A stretch of DNA of 18,069 bases, from contig DATJXG010000049.1 of assembly GCA_035500455.1 (NCBI GenBank), forward strand, positions 1 through 18,069, written 5' to 3'. This DNA comes from DATJXG01 sp035500455 (GTDB lineage: Bacteria > Acidobacteriota > Terriglobia > Terriglobales > Acidobacteriaceae). The first letter of the stretch is position 1; the number at the start of each line of letters is the position of its first letter. Made by a program: the position numbers and the translations under genes. The notes below the pieces were generated by a model, which was given only the letters and a program-made list of their open reading frames with translations, ran no database searches and was not told where the DNA came from. Shown here one piece after another: positions 6,843-17,746 of this stretch.

Positions 6843-6952
6843 GTCCTTGCCCAATTCGCCTGCCCTCCCGGGTGTTTGGAGTAATTGGCGTAATCTAACA
6901 CAGCGAATCGTCCGGGCAATATGAAAAGTTGACGAATGACGCAGGAAAGCCA

Positions 6953-6976
6953 CGGGAAGGTAACCGTGCCTTCCCG
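6953..6976. other. Perfect 8-bp hairpin between pdaD and the cysteine-protein gene
   Basis: CGGGAAGG (6953-6960) and CCTTCCCG (6969-6976) flank an 8-base loop. It begins about 36 bases past the stop of the minus-strand gene ending at 7013, so it may help end that transcript, but there is no clear U-tract. It could also be an intergenic repeat. Confidence 0.4.
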
Positions 6977-7012
6977 CGTCCGAATTGGGGCTGGCCGGGC
7001 GGAGAGCGACGG

Positions 7013-7366
7013 CTACTTGGCGGCTTTGACCGAGGCAACGTGGATGTCGGTTTCGTCGGCGGTGCCGGTGACGGTGGCTTTTTCGCCGGCGAGGTCGTTG
7101 AGCTTGTCGAGGACTGCTTTGTCGGTGCTGTCGAGGATGTAAACCGTGTCGCCTACGACCAGGGCGTACTTGGAGCCGCGGCCGACGCACTCGCGGGTGC
7201 ATTCCGCGGGGCTGCCGGCCATCTGGTGCTTGTTGCCGCACATGGCGTCGCCGACTTCGCCGGTCAAAGTTACGGTTTTGCCGGCCGCGAGGGCGGCAAG
7301 CGAAGAAAGTACGGACAGAGTGAGGATTGCGAAGACTAAGACAAGTTTCTGAAGACAGGGCCTCAT
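7013..7366 (-). CDS. Small secreted cysteine-containing protein, CGNKH type
   Basis: The 117-residue product begins with a Sec signal peptide (LQKLVLVFAILTLSVLSSLAALAA, cleavage near residue 28). The mature part starts with TVTLTGEVGDAMCGNKH, has Cys43, His47, Cys56 and Cys60 (CTRECVGRGSKYALVVGD), and ends with an OB-like strand pattern (VYILD, KATVTGTADETDIHVASV). The Cys/His spacing suggests a disulphide or metal site in the periplasm, but this is inference. I recall similar small proteins with CG-x-KH and C-x3-C-x2-GSKYALV in Acidobacteria; their function is not known to me. The ATG at 7366 was chosen because AGGAG lies 10 bases upstream and the signal peptide starts there; a longer frame up to 7414 has no such support. 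Apparently monocistronic. Confidence 0.82.
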   Translation of the reverse strand: MRPCLQKLVLVFAILTLSVLSSLAALAAGKTVTLTGEVGDAMCGNKHQMAGSPAECTRECVGRGSKYALVVGDTVYILDSTDKAVLDKLNDLAGEKATVTGTADETDIHVASVKAAK

Positions 7367-7486
7367 GTAAGTTTTTCTCCTGAAGGAAAGTAATGTCAGG
7401 TTGGATGCGGCCAAGTCAGCGGCGCGCGCCCGGCACTCACTGTTTGATCAGATTAGCGCGAAAAGAGGCGCTTTGGCCAGAGCGTG

Positions 7487-7514
7487 AGCCTCCGCTCTTG
7501 CTCCCGGGGAGGCT
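7487..7514. repeat. Intergenic hairpin AGCCTCC/GGAGGCT
   Basis: AGCCTCC (7487-7493) and GGAGGCT (7508-7514) form a perfect 7-bp stem with a 14-base loop. GCCGGCGAAACGCCG and then CTACAG follow, giving a second short hairpin. It lies just downstream of the POTRA gene stop and also resembles the CTACA-ended intergenic palindrome at 11578-11667. Confidence 0.4.
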
Positions 7515-7561
7515 GCCGGCGAAACGCCGATGCTACAGAAGACCACCCGTAAATGGCGGCG

Positions 7562-8863
7562 CTACTTCAGAGGCCGGGGATCGAAGTGCAGGGTCACGTC
7601 GACCGTCTTGCCTTTGTCGTCTACAGTCTCGTGTACGGTGGTGTTCCACTGATCGAGATTGAGAATGGAGCGCGCGGATTCATCGAGGAAGCGCTTGCAA
7701 TAGCTGGAGTCGTACACATCGCCTTCGCGCATCTTCCAGGCCAGGTCGAGGCGGTCGCTGGCGCGCTTGTCCACGCCTCGAATCTCGAGTTCCCCCATTT
7801 TGTACACATCGCCCTCAGTCACCTGAATCTGGTAGGCGACGGTGAGGTGCTCCTCGTCGAACTTGGGGACGGGTTTGATGGTGGCGGCCATGTAGCCGCG
7901 GGTGCCGTAGAGGTCCTGGGCAGCCTTCACGTCCGCGGCCAGTTCGATGGCATTGGCGGGCTTTCCGGGCTGGAGGCGAAGAAGCGGCTGCAGCTTTTCG
8001 GCGGGGAAGACGGTATTCCCCGACCAGTTGGCGCTCGCAAAATTGTACTGGTGCCCAGGGACGACGGGGATGGTGACGTCCACCATGGTTTGGTCGGGAG
8101 TTTCCTCGACCACCTTGGCTTGCGGCCCGGAGAAGGCCGCCTTGAGATAGCCGCGACGAAGGAAAACGGGGAGGAAGTCTTTTTCGGCATCGAGGCGGGC
8201 GGCGGAGCGGTTGTACTCGACGCCTTGCAGCTTGTTCGCGGCTTCCTGCAAGGCGGGCAGTTCGTCAGGAACGGCGCCGGCGAATTCGACATTGCGCACC
8301 AGGATGTGCGGGCCGGTCACGCTGTAAACGATGGCGGTGACGGGGCCATCGAGGTCGGCGGCGCGGAGGTAGTCGGCGCGGCCTTCTACGTGGTGCTCAA
8401 TGAGCATGGCCTGCAGGGTGTCGGACACTAAGTCGGGCAGACTACCGGAGAGGGGCAGCTCATTATCAACAAACAGGGGCACCCGCGTATGAAAGCGGCT
8501 GGCCAGCTGCTGGTCGGAGAACCAGACGAAGTTCTCGAAGCGGGCGGGCACCAGATGTTGGCTGTCGGTGAGATCGAACTCCAGGGTTGCGCCCTCGTCG
8601 GAATATTTGTAGCGGTAGGCGATGTCACCGAAGGCGCCGGTCTCGCCGAGGCGCTCGACGGCCTGCTTGAAGTCGTCTTCGCTGACGGTTTGGCCGATCT
8701 GCAGGCCGCTGGCGGCGATAATCTGGTCCGGGGTGTAGCGCTTGGAGCCGGTTTCGTTGATGGCGGCCAACTTGAACGTTTGTCTGGCTTGGGGTGCTGC
8801 GATGCAGGGGCACAACAGGCTGCCCCAAAGGAGAACAGCCAAAGGAATTTTTGGAAGACCCAC
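7562..8863 (-). CDS. Periplasmic POTRA-domain protein without a beta-barrel
   Basis: The 433-residue product has a signal peptide (IPLAVLLWGSLLCPCIAAPQA, cleavage near residue 23). The rest is built from POTRA-like modules: YTPDQIIAASGLQIGQTVSEDDFKQAVERLGETGAFGDIAYRY (about 42-85), a second from HILVRNVEFAGAVPDELPALQE through RRGYLKAAF (about 185-245), a third at YNFASANWSGNTVFPAEKLQPLLRLQPGKPAN through TRGYMAATI (about 275-330) and a fourth at YKMGELEIRGVDKRASDRLDLAWKMREGDVYD (about 355-390). BamA/TamA proteins carry such modules before a 16-strand barrel, but here the chain ends at HFDPRPLK with no barrel. A scaffold in outer-membrane protein assembly or secretion is a reasonable guess. The start is a GTG at 8863 with a weak ribosome binding site. 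No partner gene is adjacent. Confidence 0.85.
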   Translation of the reverse strand: MGLPKIPLAVLLWGSLLCPCIAAPQARQTFKLAAINETGSKRYTPDQIIAASGLQIGQTVSEDDFKQAVERLGETGAFGDIAYRYKYSDEGATLEFDLTDSQHLVPARFENFVWFSDQQLASRFHTRVPLFVDNELPLSGSLPDLVSDTLQAMLIEHHVEGRADYLRAADLDGPVTAIVYSVTGPHILVRNVEFAGAVPDELPALQEAANKLQGVEYNRSAARLDAEKDFLPVFLRRGYLKAAFSGPQAKVVEETPDQTMVDVTIPVVPGHQYNFASANWSGNTVFPAEKLQPLLRLQPGKPANAIELAADVKAAQDLYGTRGYMAATIKPVPKFDEEHLTVAYQIQVTEGDVYKMGELEIRGVDKRASDRLDLAWKMREGDVYDSSYCKRFLDESARSILNLDQWNTTVHETVDDKGKTVDVTLHFDPRPLK

Positions 8864-9192
8864 TCCAGAATTCTAACCTAGCAGCCGGGCGTGGCTTGAT
8901 GGAAATCCCGTCTGCACTTTCGTTTCTTTCCCCACGGCCCGTCTGGCACGGGTTCTCCTTCGTGAACCTTCGTGTTCTTGGTGTTTCGCTTTTTACGGTT
9001 GGGAACTGCGTGCATTCGAAGCAGCACCACCAAGGGGCACCTAGGTTGCACGAAGGTTCACGAAGGGACCTTTCTGGATAGCTGAGCGGTGGGTGACGCG
9101 TCCAAAAATCTTGAATCGCCGAGGACGCTGAGAAACTGCCGCTGAGGTCGCGGAGTGCCCGCGCCTGACCGGTGAGCATTCTACGCGGAGGC
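8864..9192. other. Intergenic region with an 18-bp inverted repeat
   Basis: No gene is supported in these 329 bases between two minus-strand genes. The main content is the long inverted repeat at 8957-9066. At 9111-9130 there is also a CGCCGAGGACGC-type segment resembling the reverse complement of the TTGGCGATCC repeat. Confidence 0.5.
8957..9066. repeat. Large inverted repeat with 18-bp perfect arms
   Basis: CCTTCGTGAACCTTCGTG (8957-8974) is the exact reverse complement of 9049-9066, and each arm is itself a direct double of CCTTCGTG. Inside, CTTGGTG (8977-8983) pairs with CACCAAG (9028-9034). The central 44 bases are unpaired. No open frame of note lies inside, so this is a non-autonomous or structural repeat rather than an insertion sequence. 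Confidence 0.75.
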
Positions 9193-9909
9193 CTACGGTT
9201 TTTGCGTGGGGCGGAGAATGATTTCGCTGGCGAAGGATTGCGGAGCTTGCGTTACCAGCATGGCGACCGCGTGCGCGATGTCGTCAGGCTGGAGCATCTT
9301 TGCCATGTTCTTGCCCACGTGCGGGCTCAGGCTGGTGTTGGTGGAACCGGGGCAGACGACCGAAACGCGAATGTTATGAGTCCGGAGTTCCTCGGCGACG
9401 GAGTAGCTGAGCCCGTTTAATCCCCATTTGGAAGCGGAGTAGGCGGCGCCATTGGGCAGGGCGTTCTTTCCCGCGATGGAAGAAATATTGATGATGTGTC
9501 CGGCCTGGGCGCGAATCATCAGCGGCGCGAAACTGCGGATGCAGTAGTACACGCCGCGCAGGTTGGTGTTGAGAATCTGGTCCCAGGCACTCGGCGGAAG
9601 CTGGTGGAGCGGTCCGCCGAAGCCGCCGATGCCGGCGTTGTTCACCAGGATATCAAGGCGGCCGTAGGCGCTCTCCACGCCGGCGGCCAAGGCCTCAACC
9701 GATTTCAGGTTCTGCACGTCGCACTCTGCCGCTTCGGCCTTGCCGCCGGCTTGAGCGATGGCCGCGGCGGTCGCCTCAAGCGGCCCGGCTTTACGCCCGC
9801 AAATGACTGCAACTGCGCCGAGTTCCGCAAGCTTCCTGGCGATGGCTGCGCCGATGCCTTGGCCGCCACCTGTGATGACTGCAACTTGTCCCGCCAGTTG
9901 ATCCGGCAC
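9193..9909 (-). CDS. Short-chain dehydrogenase/reductase, FabG-like
   Basis: The 238-residue product is a classical SDR with all catalytic elements: the cofactor motif TGGGQGIG at 13-20, the strand ending CGR at 37-39 (suggesting NADP preference, inferred), NNAG at 90-93, Asn114/Asn116 in LNTNLRG, Ser144 in NISSIAG, Tyr157 and Lys161 in YSASK. The C-terminus ends SEIILRPTQKP, a tail seen in 3-oxoacyl-ACP reductase-like SDRs. It should catalyse NAD(P)H-dependent ketone/alcohol interconversion in the cytoplasm; the substrate cannot be told from sequence. The start is GTG at 9909 with AAGGAG nine bases upstream; the frame stays open to 10137, but that part is unlike SDR sequence. Divergent from the TPR gene, with no fatty-acid genes nearby, so a true FabG role is uncertain. 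Confidence 0.93.
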   Translation of the reverse strand: MPDQLAGQVAVITGGGQGIGAAIARKLAELGAVAVICGRKAGPLEATAAAIAQAGGKAEAAECDVQNLKSVEALAAGVESAYGRLDILVNNAGIGGFGGPLHQLPPSAWDQILNTNLRGVYYCIRSFAPLMIRAQAGHIINISSIAGKNALPNGAAYSASKWGLNGLSYSVAEELRTHNIRVSVVCPGSTNTSLSPHVGKNMAKMLQPDDIAHAVAMLVTQAPQSFASEIILRPTQKP

Positions 9910-10231
9910 GATGGTAATCTCCTTGCCTGCTGCTCTCGCCGGGCTGCAACTGTCCGGCGGGGCTTGAAATTGCATCTTATCAAGGGGACGGGCTGACCAG
10001 GCAAGCACCGTGGGCACAGTTAGCTTGCCTTCGGCGGGGCGCATACTTATAATCCGCTCACCGGAATTTGTCCTGGCCTGCCTTGGGATGCCGAGGCCGC
10101 TGCTGGGGTTCCCGGATCCCTCACGCGGATGCAGCAATCCGTGGTCTGAGGCAACCCAGGCAATGCGGTTTCGGCTATCGCTTGGGATGATGCCGTCGCA
10201 GATTTCCTAAGAGTCCGAAGGAGCCATACGA
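9910..10231. other. Divergent SDR / TPR-gene intergenic region
   Basis: These 322 bases carry the TPR-gene promoter at 10025-10053 and a leader of about 170 bases before its start codon. No gene is supported. The promoter of the SDR gene could not be fixed by eye. Confidence 0.5.
10025..10053 (+). promoter_or_regulatory. Sigma-70-type promoter of the TPR gene
   Basis: TTGCCT (10025-10030) and a perfect TATAAT (10048-10053) are separated by exactly 17 bases. Transcription would start near 10060, giving an unusually long leader of about 170 nucleotides before the ATG at 10232. Confidence 0.65.
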
Positions 10232-11506
10232 ATGAAGACGAGTCTATGGGCGGTTGTCGTGCTAGGAATGGCGGTGGCGGTGTCCGCACAGCAGCCTGCG
10301 GGAACTCCGGCTGCACAATCGGCGGGAGCGCCTCAAGCGCAGAAAAAAGAGATCAAGGATCCCGCCGAGTACAACGCCTACGTGGGCGCGGTGCAGCAGA
10401 GCGATGCCGCGGCCAAGATCAGCGGCCTGGAAGCTTTCCTGGTGCAGTATCCCAACAGCGTGATGAAGGAAGACGCACTGGAACTGCTGATGGGCGCCTA
10501 CCAGCAAGCCGGCAACCAGGCCAAAGTGATCGACACCGCCAACCGGCTGCTGCAGGTGAATCCTGACAGCGTGCGCGCCCTGGTGCTGCTCGCTTACAAC
10601 GAGCGGGCGGCACAGAAGTGGGCGGACGCGCGGCAGCACGCGGAGCGCGGCCTGCAGTCCTTACCTAAGATGGCCCGCGGCGAGGGAGTTTCCGACGCCG
10701 ATTTTGCCAAGCAGAAGGCCCAGCTTGTTCCTCTTCTGAATAGCATCGCCGGTTTCTCAGCCCTGCAAATGAAAGATTACGCGGCGGCCCAGGAGCATCT
10801 GCGCGCGGCTGCGGAAGCGGACCCCAACAACGTTGAGATCATCTATCCTCTTGCGTTGGCCTACCTGAGCGCGACGCCTCCTGACACCGTCAATGGCTTG
10901 TGGTTCGTCGCCCGCGCCGCCAACCTGATCACCGATCCGGCTGGAAAAGATCAGGTGAAAAAGTTCGGCCACGCCAAATACGTTACATACCATGGTTCGG
11001 AAGATGGCTGGAACGAACTGCTGGCGCAGACGGCAACAACGCCACTTCCGCCCGCTGGTTTCACCGTAGCGAAATACGTGCCTCCTACTCCCGCCCAGCA
11101 GGCGGCGGACCTGGTGAAGACCAAATCGCCGAAGGACATGAGTTTTGCCGACTGGCAACTCATCCTTTCCAAAGGTGACCCCGCGGATGCGGAGAAGGTG
11201 TGGACCGCCCTGAAGGGTGTACCGCTGCAGATGGTGGGACGGGTGATCAAGGCCAGCGACACGGAGCTGCAGATCGCCGGCAGCCAGGATGACATCGACC
11301 AGAACCGCGCTGACATCATGCTGACGATGGGCGGAACCATCCCCGCGAAACTGATGCCGAAGGAAGGGTCCGATTTGCCCTTTGAAGGCACTCCGGTTTC
11401 CTACACTCCGGATCCTTTCGTGATGACGATGGAAAAGGGTGCCTTGCTGACCACAAAAGCTGCGCCGACGGCTAAGAAGCCGCCGGTTCACCACCGGCCG
11501 CAGTAG
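10232..11506 (+). CDS. Exported TPR-repeat protein
   Basis: The 424-residue product has a clear Sec signal peptide (MKTSLWAVVVLGMAVAVSAQQ, cleavage near residue 19) and an Ala/Gln/Pro-rich linker to about residue 38. Helical TPR-like repeats cover about 45-235: YNAYVGAVQQSDAAAKISGLEAFLVQYPNS, ALELLMGAYQQAGNQAKVIDTANRLLQVNPDS, ALVLLAYNERAAQKWADARQHAERGLQ, and after a spacer ALQMKDYAAAQEHLRAAAEADPNNVEIIYPLALAYL. The last 150 residues (from about KYVPPTPAQQAADLV) have a different character, with beta-rich GRVIKASDTELQIAG, and end in a basic Lys/Pro/His tail. TPRs mediate protein contacts, so a periplasmic scaffold or assembly role is likely but unproven. GAAGGAG lies eight bases before the ATG. 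It has its own promoter and terminator, so it is a single-gene unit. Confidence 0.87.
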   Translation: MKTSLWAVVVLGMAVAVSAQQPAGTPAAQSAGAPQAQKKEIKDPAEYNAYVGAVQQSDAAAKISGLEAFLVQYPNSVMKEDALELLMGAYQQAGNQAKVIDTANRLLQVNPDSVRALVLLAYNERAAQKWADARQHAERGLQSLPKMARGEGVSDADFAKQKAQLVPLLNSIAGFSALQMKDYAAAQEHLRAAAEADPNNVEIIYPLALAYLSATPPDTVNGLWFVARAANLITDPAGKDQVKKFGHAKYVTYHGSEDGWNELLAQTATTPLPPAGFTVAKYVPPTPAQQAADLVKTKSPKDMSFADWQLILSKGDPADAEKVWTALKGVPLQMVGRVIKASDTELQIAGSQDDIDQNRADIMLTMGGTIPAKLMPKEGSDLPFEGTPVSYTPDPFVMTMEKGALLTTKAAPTAKKPPVHHRPQ

Positions 11507-11535
11507 CTGGTCCACGAGACAGAGGCAATCGATTT

Positions 11536-11563
11536 GGGGAGCTTTCAGAAGCTCCCCATTTTT
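11536..11563 (+). terminator. Intrinsic terminator of the TPR gene
   Basis: GGGGAGCTT (11536-11544) and AAGCTCCCC (11549-11557) form a perfect 9-bp stem with a TCAG loop, followed by ATTTTTG. It starts 30 bases after the TPR-gene stop. Confidence 0.9.
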
Positions 11564-11577
11564 GTTGGGCCCGAAAT

Positions 11578-11667
11578 TAGGCGAGGGCGTCCCGCCCGCG
11601 CGGGAGTGGCACGGAATGAAAGGCGCGTTTGAGCAGCGCAACGCATGGGCGGGGACGCCCGCGCCTA
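11578..11667. repeat. Long GC-rich inverted repeat between convergent genes
   Basis: TAGGCG-a-GGGCGTCCCGCCC (11578-11597) faces GGGCGGGGACGCCC-g-CGCCTA (11647-11667); only a few positions do not pair, including one extra G. The loop is 49 bases. It sits between the TPR terminator and the 3' end of the Fis-like gene and looks like a dispersed intergenic palindrome. Confidence 0.65.
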
Positions 11668-11694
11668 CATGGTCCCAACTTGCTCTCGGGTTGT

Positions 11695-11973
11695 TTAGCG
11701 CGCGGCTTTCCTCTCGTAGGCTGCGGGGCGGGCGCTGCGGGGGGGACGCTTGACGCCGTCGCGCAGTTGCCGCATGTCGATCTTCAGCTCGGAAATGGTA
11801 CGGCTCAGGGTGTTGCGGTGCATTCCCAGTTCACGGGCGGCGCGGCATTGATTGCCGCGATTTTCCTGGAGGACGGTGAGGATGAATCGTTTTTTGAATT
11901 CGCGCACAGCTTCAGAATAGAGAATATTGCTTTTGTACATCTGCAAGACGAGGGCTTCGAGCTGATCTTTCAC
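11695..11973 (-). CDS. Small Fis-type helix-turn-helix DNA-binding protein
   Basis: The 92-residue product resembles Fis and the C-terminal DNA-binding domain of NtrC-type activators (HTH_8): an N-terminal helical part (AVREFKKRFILTVLQENRGN, about 22-41), then the helix-turn-helix QCRAARELGMHRNTLSRTISEL (42-63). A basic tail rich in Arg, Lys and Ala follows (KRPPRSARPAAYERKAAR). There is no ATPase or receiver domain, so it acts alone as a nucleoid-like or local regulator. The start is GTG at 11973; the ribosome binding site is weak (purine-rich AGAGAGAGA upstream). It lies 50 bases after cvpA on the same strand and is probably the last gene of the purC-cvpA unit. Its target is unknown; it should not be assumed equivalent to E. 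coli Fis. Confidence 0.87.
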   Translation of the reverse strand: MKDQLEALVLQMYKSNILYSEAVREFKKRFILTVLQENRGNQCRAARELGMHRNTLSRTISELKIDMRQLRDGVKRPPRSARPAAYERKAAR

Positions 11974-12023
11974 GGTCGGTCTCTCTCTCTTTGTCGTCGA
12001 AAGCGAATCGTTAAGAAATATCG

Positions 12024-12560
12024 TTACTTATGCGAGGGATTCGGCTTTTCCGGCCCGTAGTGCAAAAGCTCGAGGCCCTGATAAAAGCGCGTGCGCAGCT
12101 CCCCCGGGGCGACCCAGATGGCGGCACGCCCCACAACCAGAAAATATGGCGCCAGCGACGAACCCTCCAGCCAGTGCGAAGTGGGCGCGAAGGACGTCAT
12201 TCCCATCAGGACTACGGCCACGATGAGGCAGCCCTTTAACAGGCCCAGCACCGCGCCGAACGCCCGATCAAAAAAACTCAAGCCGGCCTCCTGCATCATC
12301 CAGCGGGTGATTCTGCCGGCGATTCCGGCCAGGAACAACACCAGCAAGAAGATGATCAGAAAGCCCAAAATATCGGACAACCAGGGCGCTTTCACATGAG
12401 GCGCGAACCAGCGCGCCACCCTGGGATACTGCCACACCGCCAACAGGTACCCGATCACCAGGCCGGCGATGCCGAATGCCTGGTGAAAAAATCCTTCACT
12501 CGCGGCGTGGAGAGTAGCGATCAAGATCACCGCCAGGATCACCCAGTCCGCCGCGTTCAC
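12024..12560 (-). CDS. cvpA: CvpA family inner-membrane protein
   Basis: The 178-residue protein has the CvpA layout: N-terminal NAADWVILAVILIATLHAASEGFFHQAFGIAGLVIGYLLAVWQY with two membrane segments, a third at DILGFLIIFLLVLFLAGIAGRI (about 63-84), the segment FFDRAFGAVLGLLKGCLIVAVVLMGM (about 96-122) typical of the family, and a soluble tail of about 55 residues. E. coli CvpA is needed for colicin V production and is encoded before purF; its molecular role is unsettled. The start is GTG at 12560; GGGGAGG stands only two bases upstream, closer than usual, but no better start exists. It follows purC by 24 bases and precedes the Fis-like gene by 50, which supports one transcript. Confidence 0.9.
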   Translation of the reverse strand: MNAADWVILAVILIATLHAASEGFFHQAFGIAGLVIGYLLAVWQYPRVARWFAPHVKAPWLSDILGFLIIFLLVLFLAGIAGRITRWMMQEAGLSFFDRAFGAVLGLLKGCLIVAVVLMGMTSFAPTSHWLEGSSLAPYFLVVGRAAIWVAPGELRTRFYQGLELLHYGPEKPNPSHK

Positions 12561-12584
12561 AGCCTCCCCCCGCGAAACTTCCGG

Positions 12585-13496
12585 CTACACATCCAACTTT
12601 CGTCCTGTAATCTGCTGATACGCCTCCACATACTTTTCGCTGGTCTTGCGCGCCACCTCGGGAGGAAGCGCCGGCGCAGGCGGTTGTTTGTTCCAGCGAA
12701 TCTCCTCCAGATAATCGCGAACGTACTGTTTGTCGTAGGATTGCTGGGCCTTGCCGGGCTGGTATTGGCTGGCGGGCCAGAAGCGCGAGGAATCCGGCGT
12801 CAGAACTTCGTCGGCCAGGGTGATGCCCTCCGGCGTTAGGCCGAATTCGAACTTGGTATCGGCGATGATGATGCCGCGCTCGCGGGCGTAATCCGCCGCC
12901 TTGGTGTAGACCTGCAGGCTGAGATCGCGCAGGCTCGCCGCCTGATCGGCGCCGACGAGCCGCGCCATTTCCCCGAAGGAGATGTTTTCATCGTGGCCGC
13001 TGGTCGCCTTGGTGGCGGGGGTGAAGATGGGCTCCGGCAGCTTGTCGGACTCGCTGAGGCCTTTGGGCAGCTCGATGCCACAGACCTGGCCGCTGGCCTT
13101 GTATTCCTTCCACGCCGAGCCCGAGATATAACCGCGCACCACGCATTCCACGGGGAACATTTCGGCTTTCCTCACCACCATGGAGCGCTCGCGAAGCTGG
13201 TCAGAATACCTGCGGGCGGCTGGAGGATAGGCGTCGACGGCGGCCGTAATCAGGTGGTTGGGTACAACGTCCCTGAGAAACTCGAACCAGAAAAGGGAAA
13301 GCTGGGTGAGTACGCGGCCTTTCTGTGGGATGCCCGTGGCCAGCACATAATCAAAGGCCGAAATGCGGTCAGTGGCCACGAACAGCAGGCGGTCGTCGTC
13401 CAACTTATACACGTCGCGTACTTTGCCGCTGGCGTAGAGTTCAAGGGCAGGGAAGTCAGATTTTAGGAGCACGGAGTCGAGTAATTGCTGAGTCAT
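12585..13496 (-). CDS. purC: Phosphoribosylaminoimidazole-succinocarboxamide synthase
   Basis: It joins CAIR and aspartate with ATP to make SAICAR, the eighth step of de novo purine synthesis, in the cytoplasm. The 303-residue length is that of the long form found in yeast and many bacteria, not the 240-residue E. coli form. Family signatures are complete: GKVRDVYKLDDDRLLFVATDRISAFD near residues 24-49, then GIPQKGRVLTQLSLFWF, FPVECVVRGYISGSAWKEY around 114-132, EPIFTPATKA, and IIIADTKFEFG near 210-220, with WPASQYQPG and the C-terminal YVEAYQQITGR. The ATG at 13496 has no good Shine-Dalgarno but sits about 25 bases from the start predicted for the promoter upstream. First gene of the likely purC-cvpA-fis unit. 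No other pur gene is in the window. Confidence 0.98.
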   Translation of the reverse strand: MTQQLLDSVLLKSDFPALELYASGKVRDVYKLDDDRLLFVATDRISAFDYVLATGIPQKGRVLTQLSLFWFEFLRDVVPNHLITAAVDAYPPAARRYSDQLRERSMVVRKAEMFPVECVVRGYISGSAWKEYKASGQVCGIELPKGLSESDKLPEPIFTPATKATSGHDENISFGEMARLVGADQAASLRDLSLQVYTKAADYARERGIIIADTKFEFGLTPEGITLADEVLTPDSSRFWPASQYQPGKAQQSYDKQYVRDYLEEIRWNKQPPAPALPPEVARKTSEKYVEAYQQITGRKLDV

Positions 13497-13527
13497 GGAA
13501 AGATTTTATGGGAAGAAACAGTCGCGT

Positions 13528-13555
13528 ATTCTAACCTGTCAGGAATATTTGTCAA
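13528..13555 (-). promoter_or_regulatory. Strong sigma-70-type promoter of purC-cvpA-fis
   Basis: On the minus strand a perfect TTGACA (13555-13550) and TAGAAT (13533-13528, five of six matches) are separated by 16 bases. Transcription would begin near 13521, leaving a leader of about 25 bases before the purC ATG. No PurR-like operator was recognised. Confidence 0.75.
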
Positions 13556-13737
13556 CGGTTTCGCAGCGGAACGCTTCCAGGGGCGCCGGGGTATTTTGAG
13601 GAGAAAAGGTTCGCGGCATTGGGGTGCCATGAACTGACTGTCCAGCAAGGGGTTTAGTGCCGGCGGGTGTGGAAAAACTGAGGATGAAGTTGGAAAACCG
13701 GCCAGTCGTATCGCAAGTTGTGGGTGCAGCGGGCTCC

Positions 13738-13830
13738 GTGTTTTTCTTGGCGATCTTTGCAAGTTTCGCGGTTATGACGAAGCCGCGAGAACGCGAAAAT
13801 CCCAAAGGAACAATCGCAAAGGAACAAGGT
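13738..13830. repeat. Short intergenic repeat, TTCTTGGCGATC type, copy 2
   Basis: The 17-mer at 13744-13760 matches 5917-5933 with one difference. AGTTTCGCGGTT and further AGGAACAA-type short repeats follow (two copies of AAAGGAACAA near 13804 and 13818). Confidence 0.5.
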
Positions 13831-13853
13831 CGCAAGGGAGAGGCGACGATTTT

Positions 13854-17726
<3,873 letters not shown>

Positions 17727-17746
17727 GGAAACTCCTCATCACATCT

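Larger units (their letters stand above)
13497..13853. other. purC to smc intergenic region
   Basis: No gene is supported in these 357 bases. They hold the purC promoter (13528-13555) and a second copy of the TTCTTGGCGATC repeat (13738-13830). The segment between, about 13560-13735, shows no recognised feature. No terminator with a U-tract was found after smc. Confidence 0.5.

Noticed and set aside
6843..7241. N-terminal extension of the arginine decarboxylase frame
   Set aside because: The extra Arg-rich residues do not resemble the family, which begins MVPKRIFFTKG, and they overlap the small cysteine-protein gene.
7553..8431. 292-codon plus-strand open frame
   Set aside because: Antisense to the POTRA gene, with no recognisable motif or ribosome binding site.
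8957..9066. Insertion sequence with terminal inverted repeats
   Set aside because: The interior is only 74 bases without a transposase, and no target-site duplication is evident.
9910..10137. N-terminal extension of the SDR frame
   Set aside because: The Rossmann fold starts right after the GTG at 9909, which has a good ribosome binding site; the extension would cover the promoter region.
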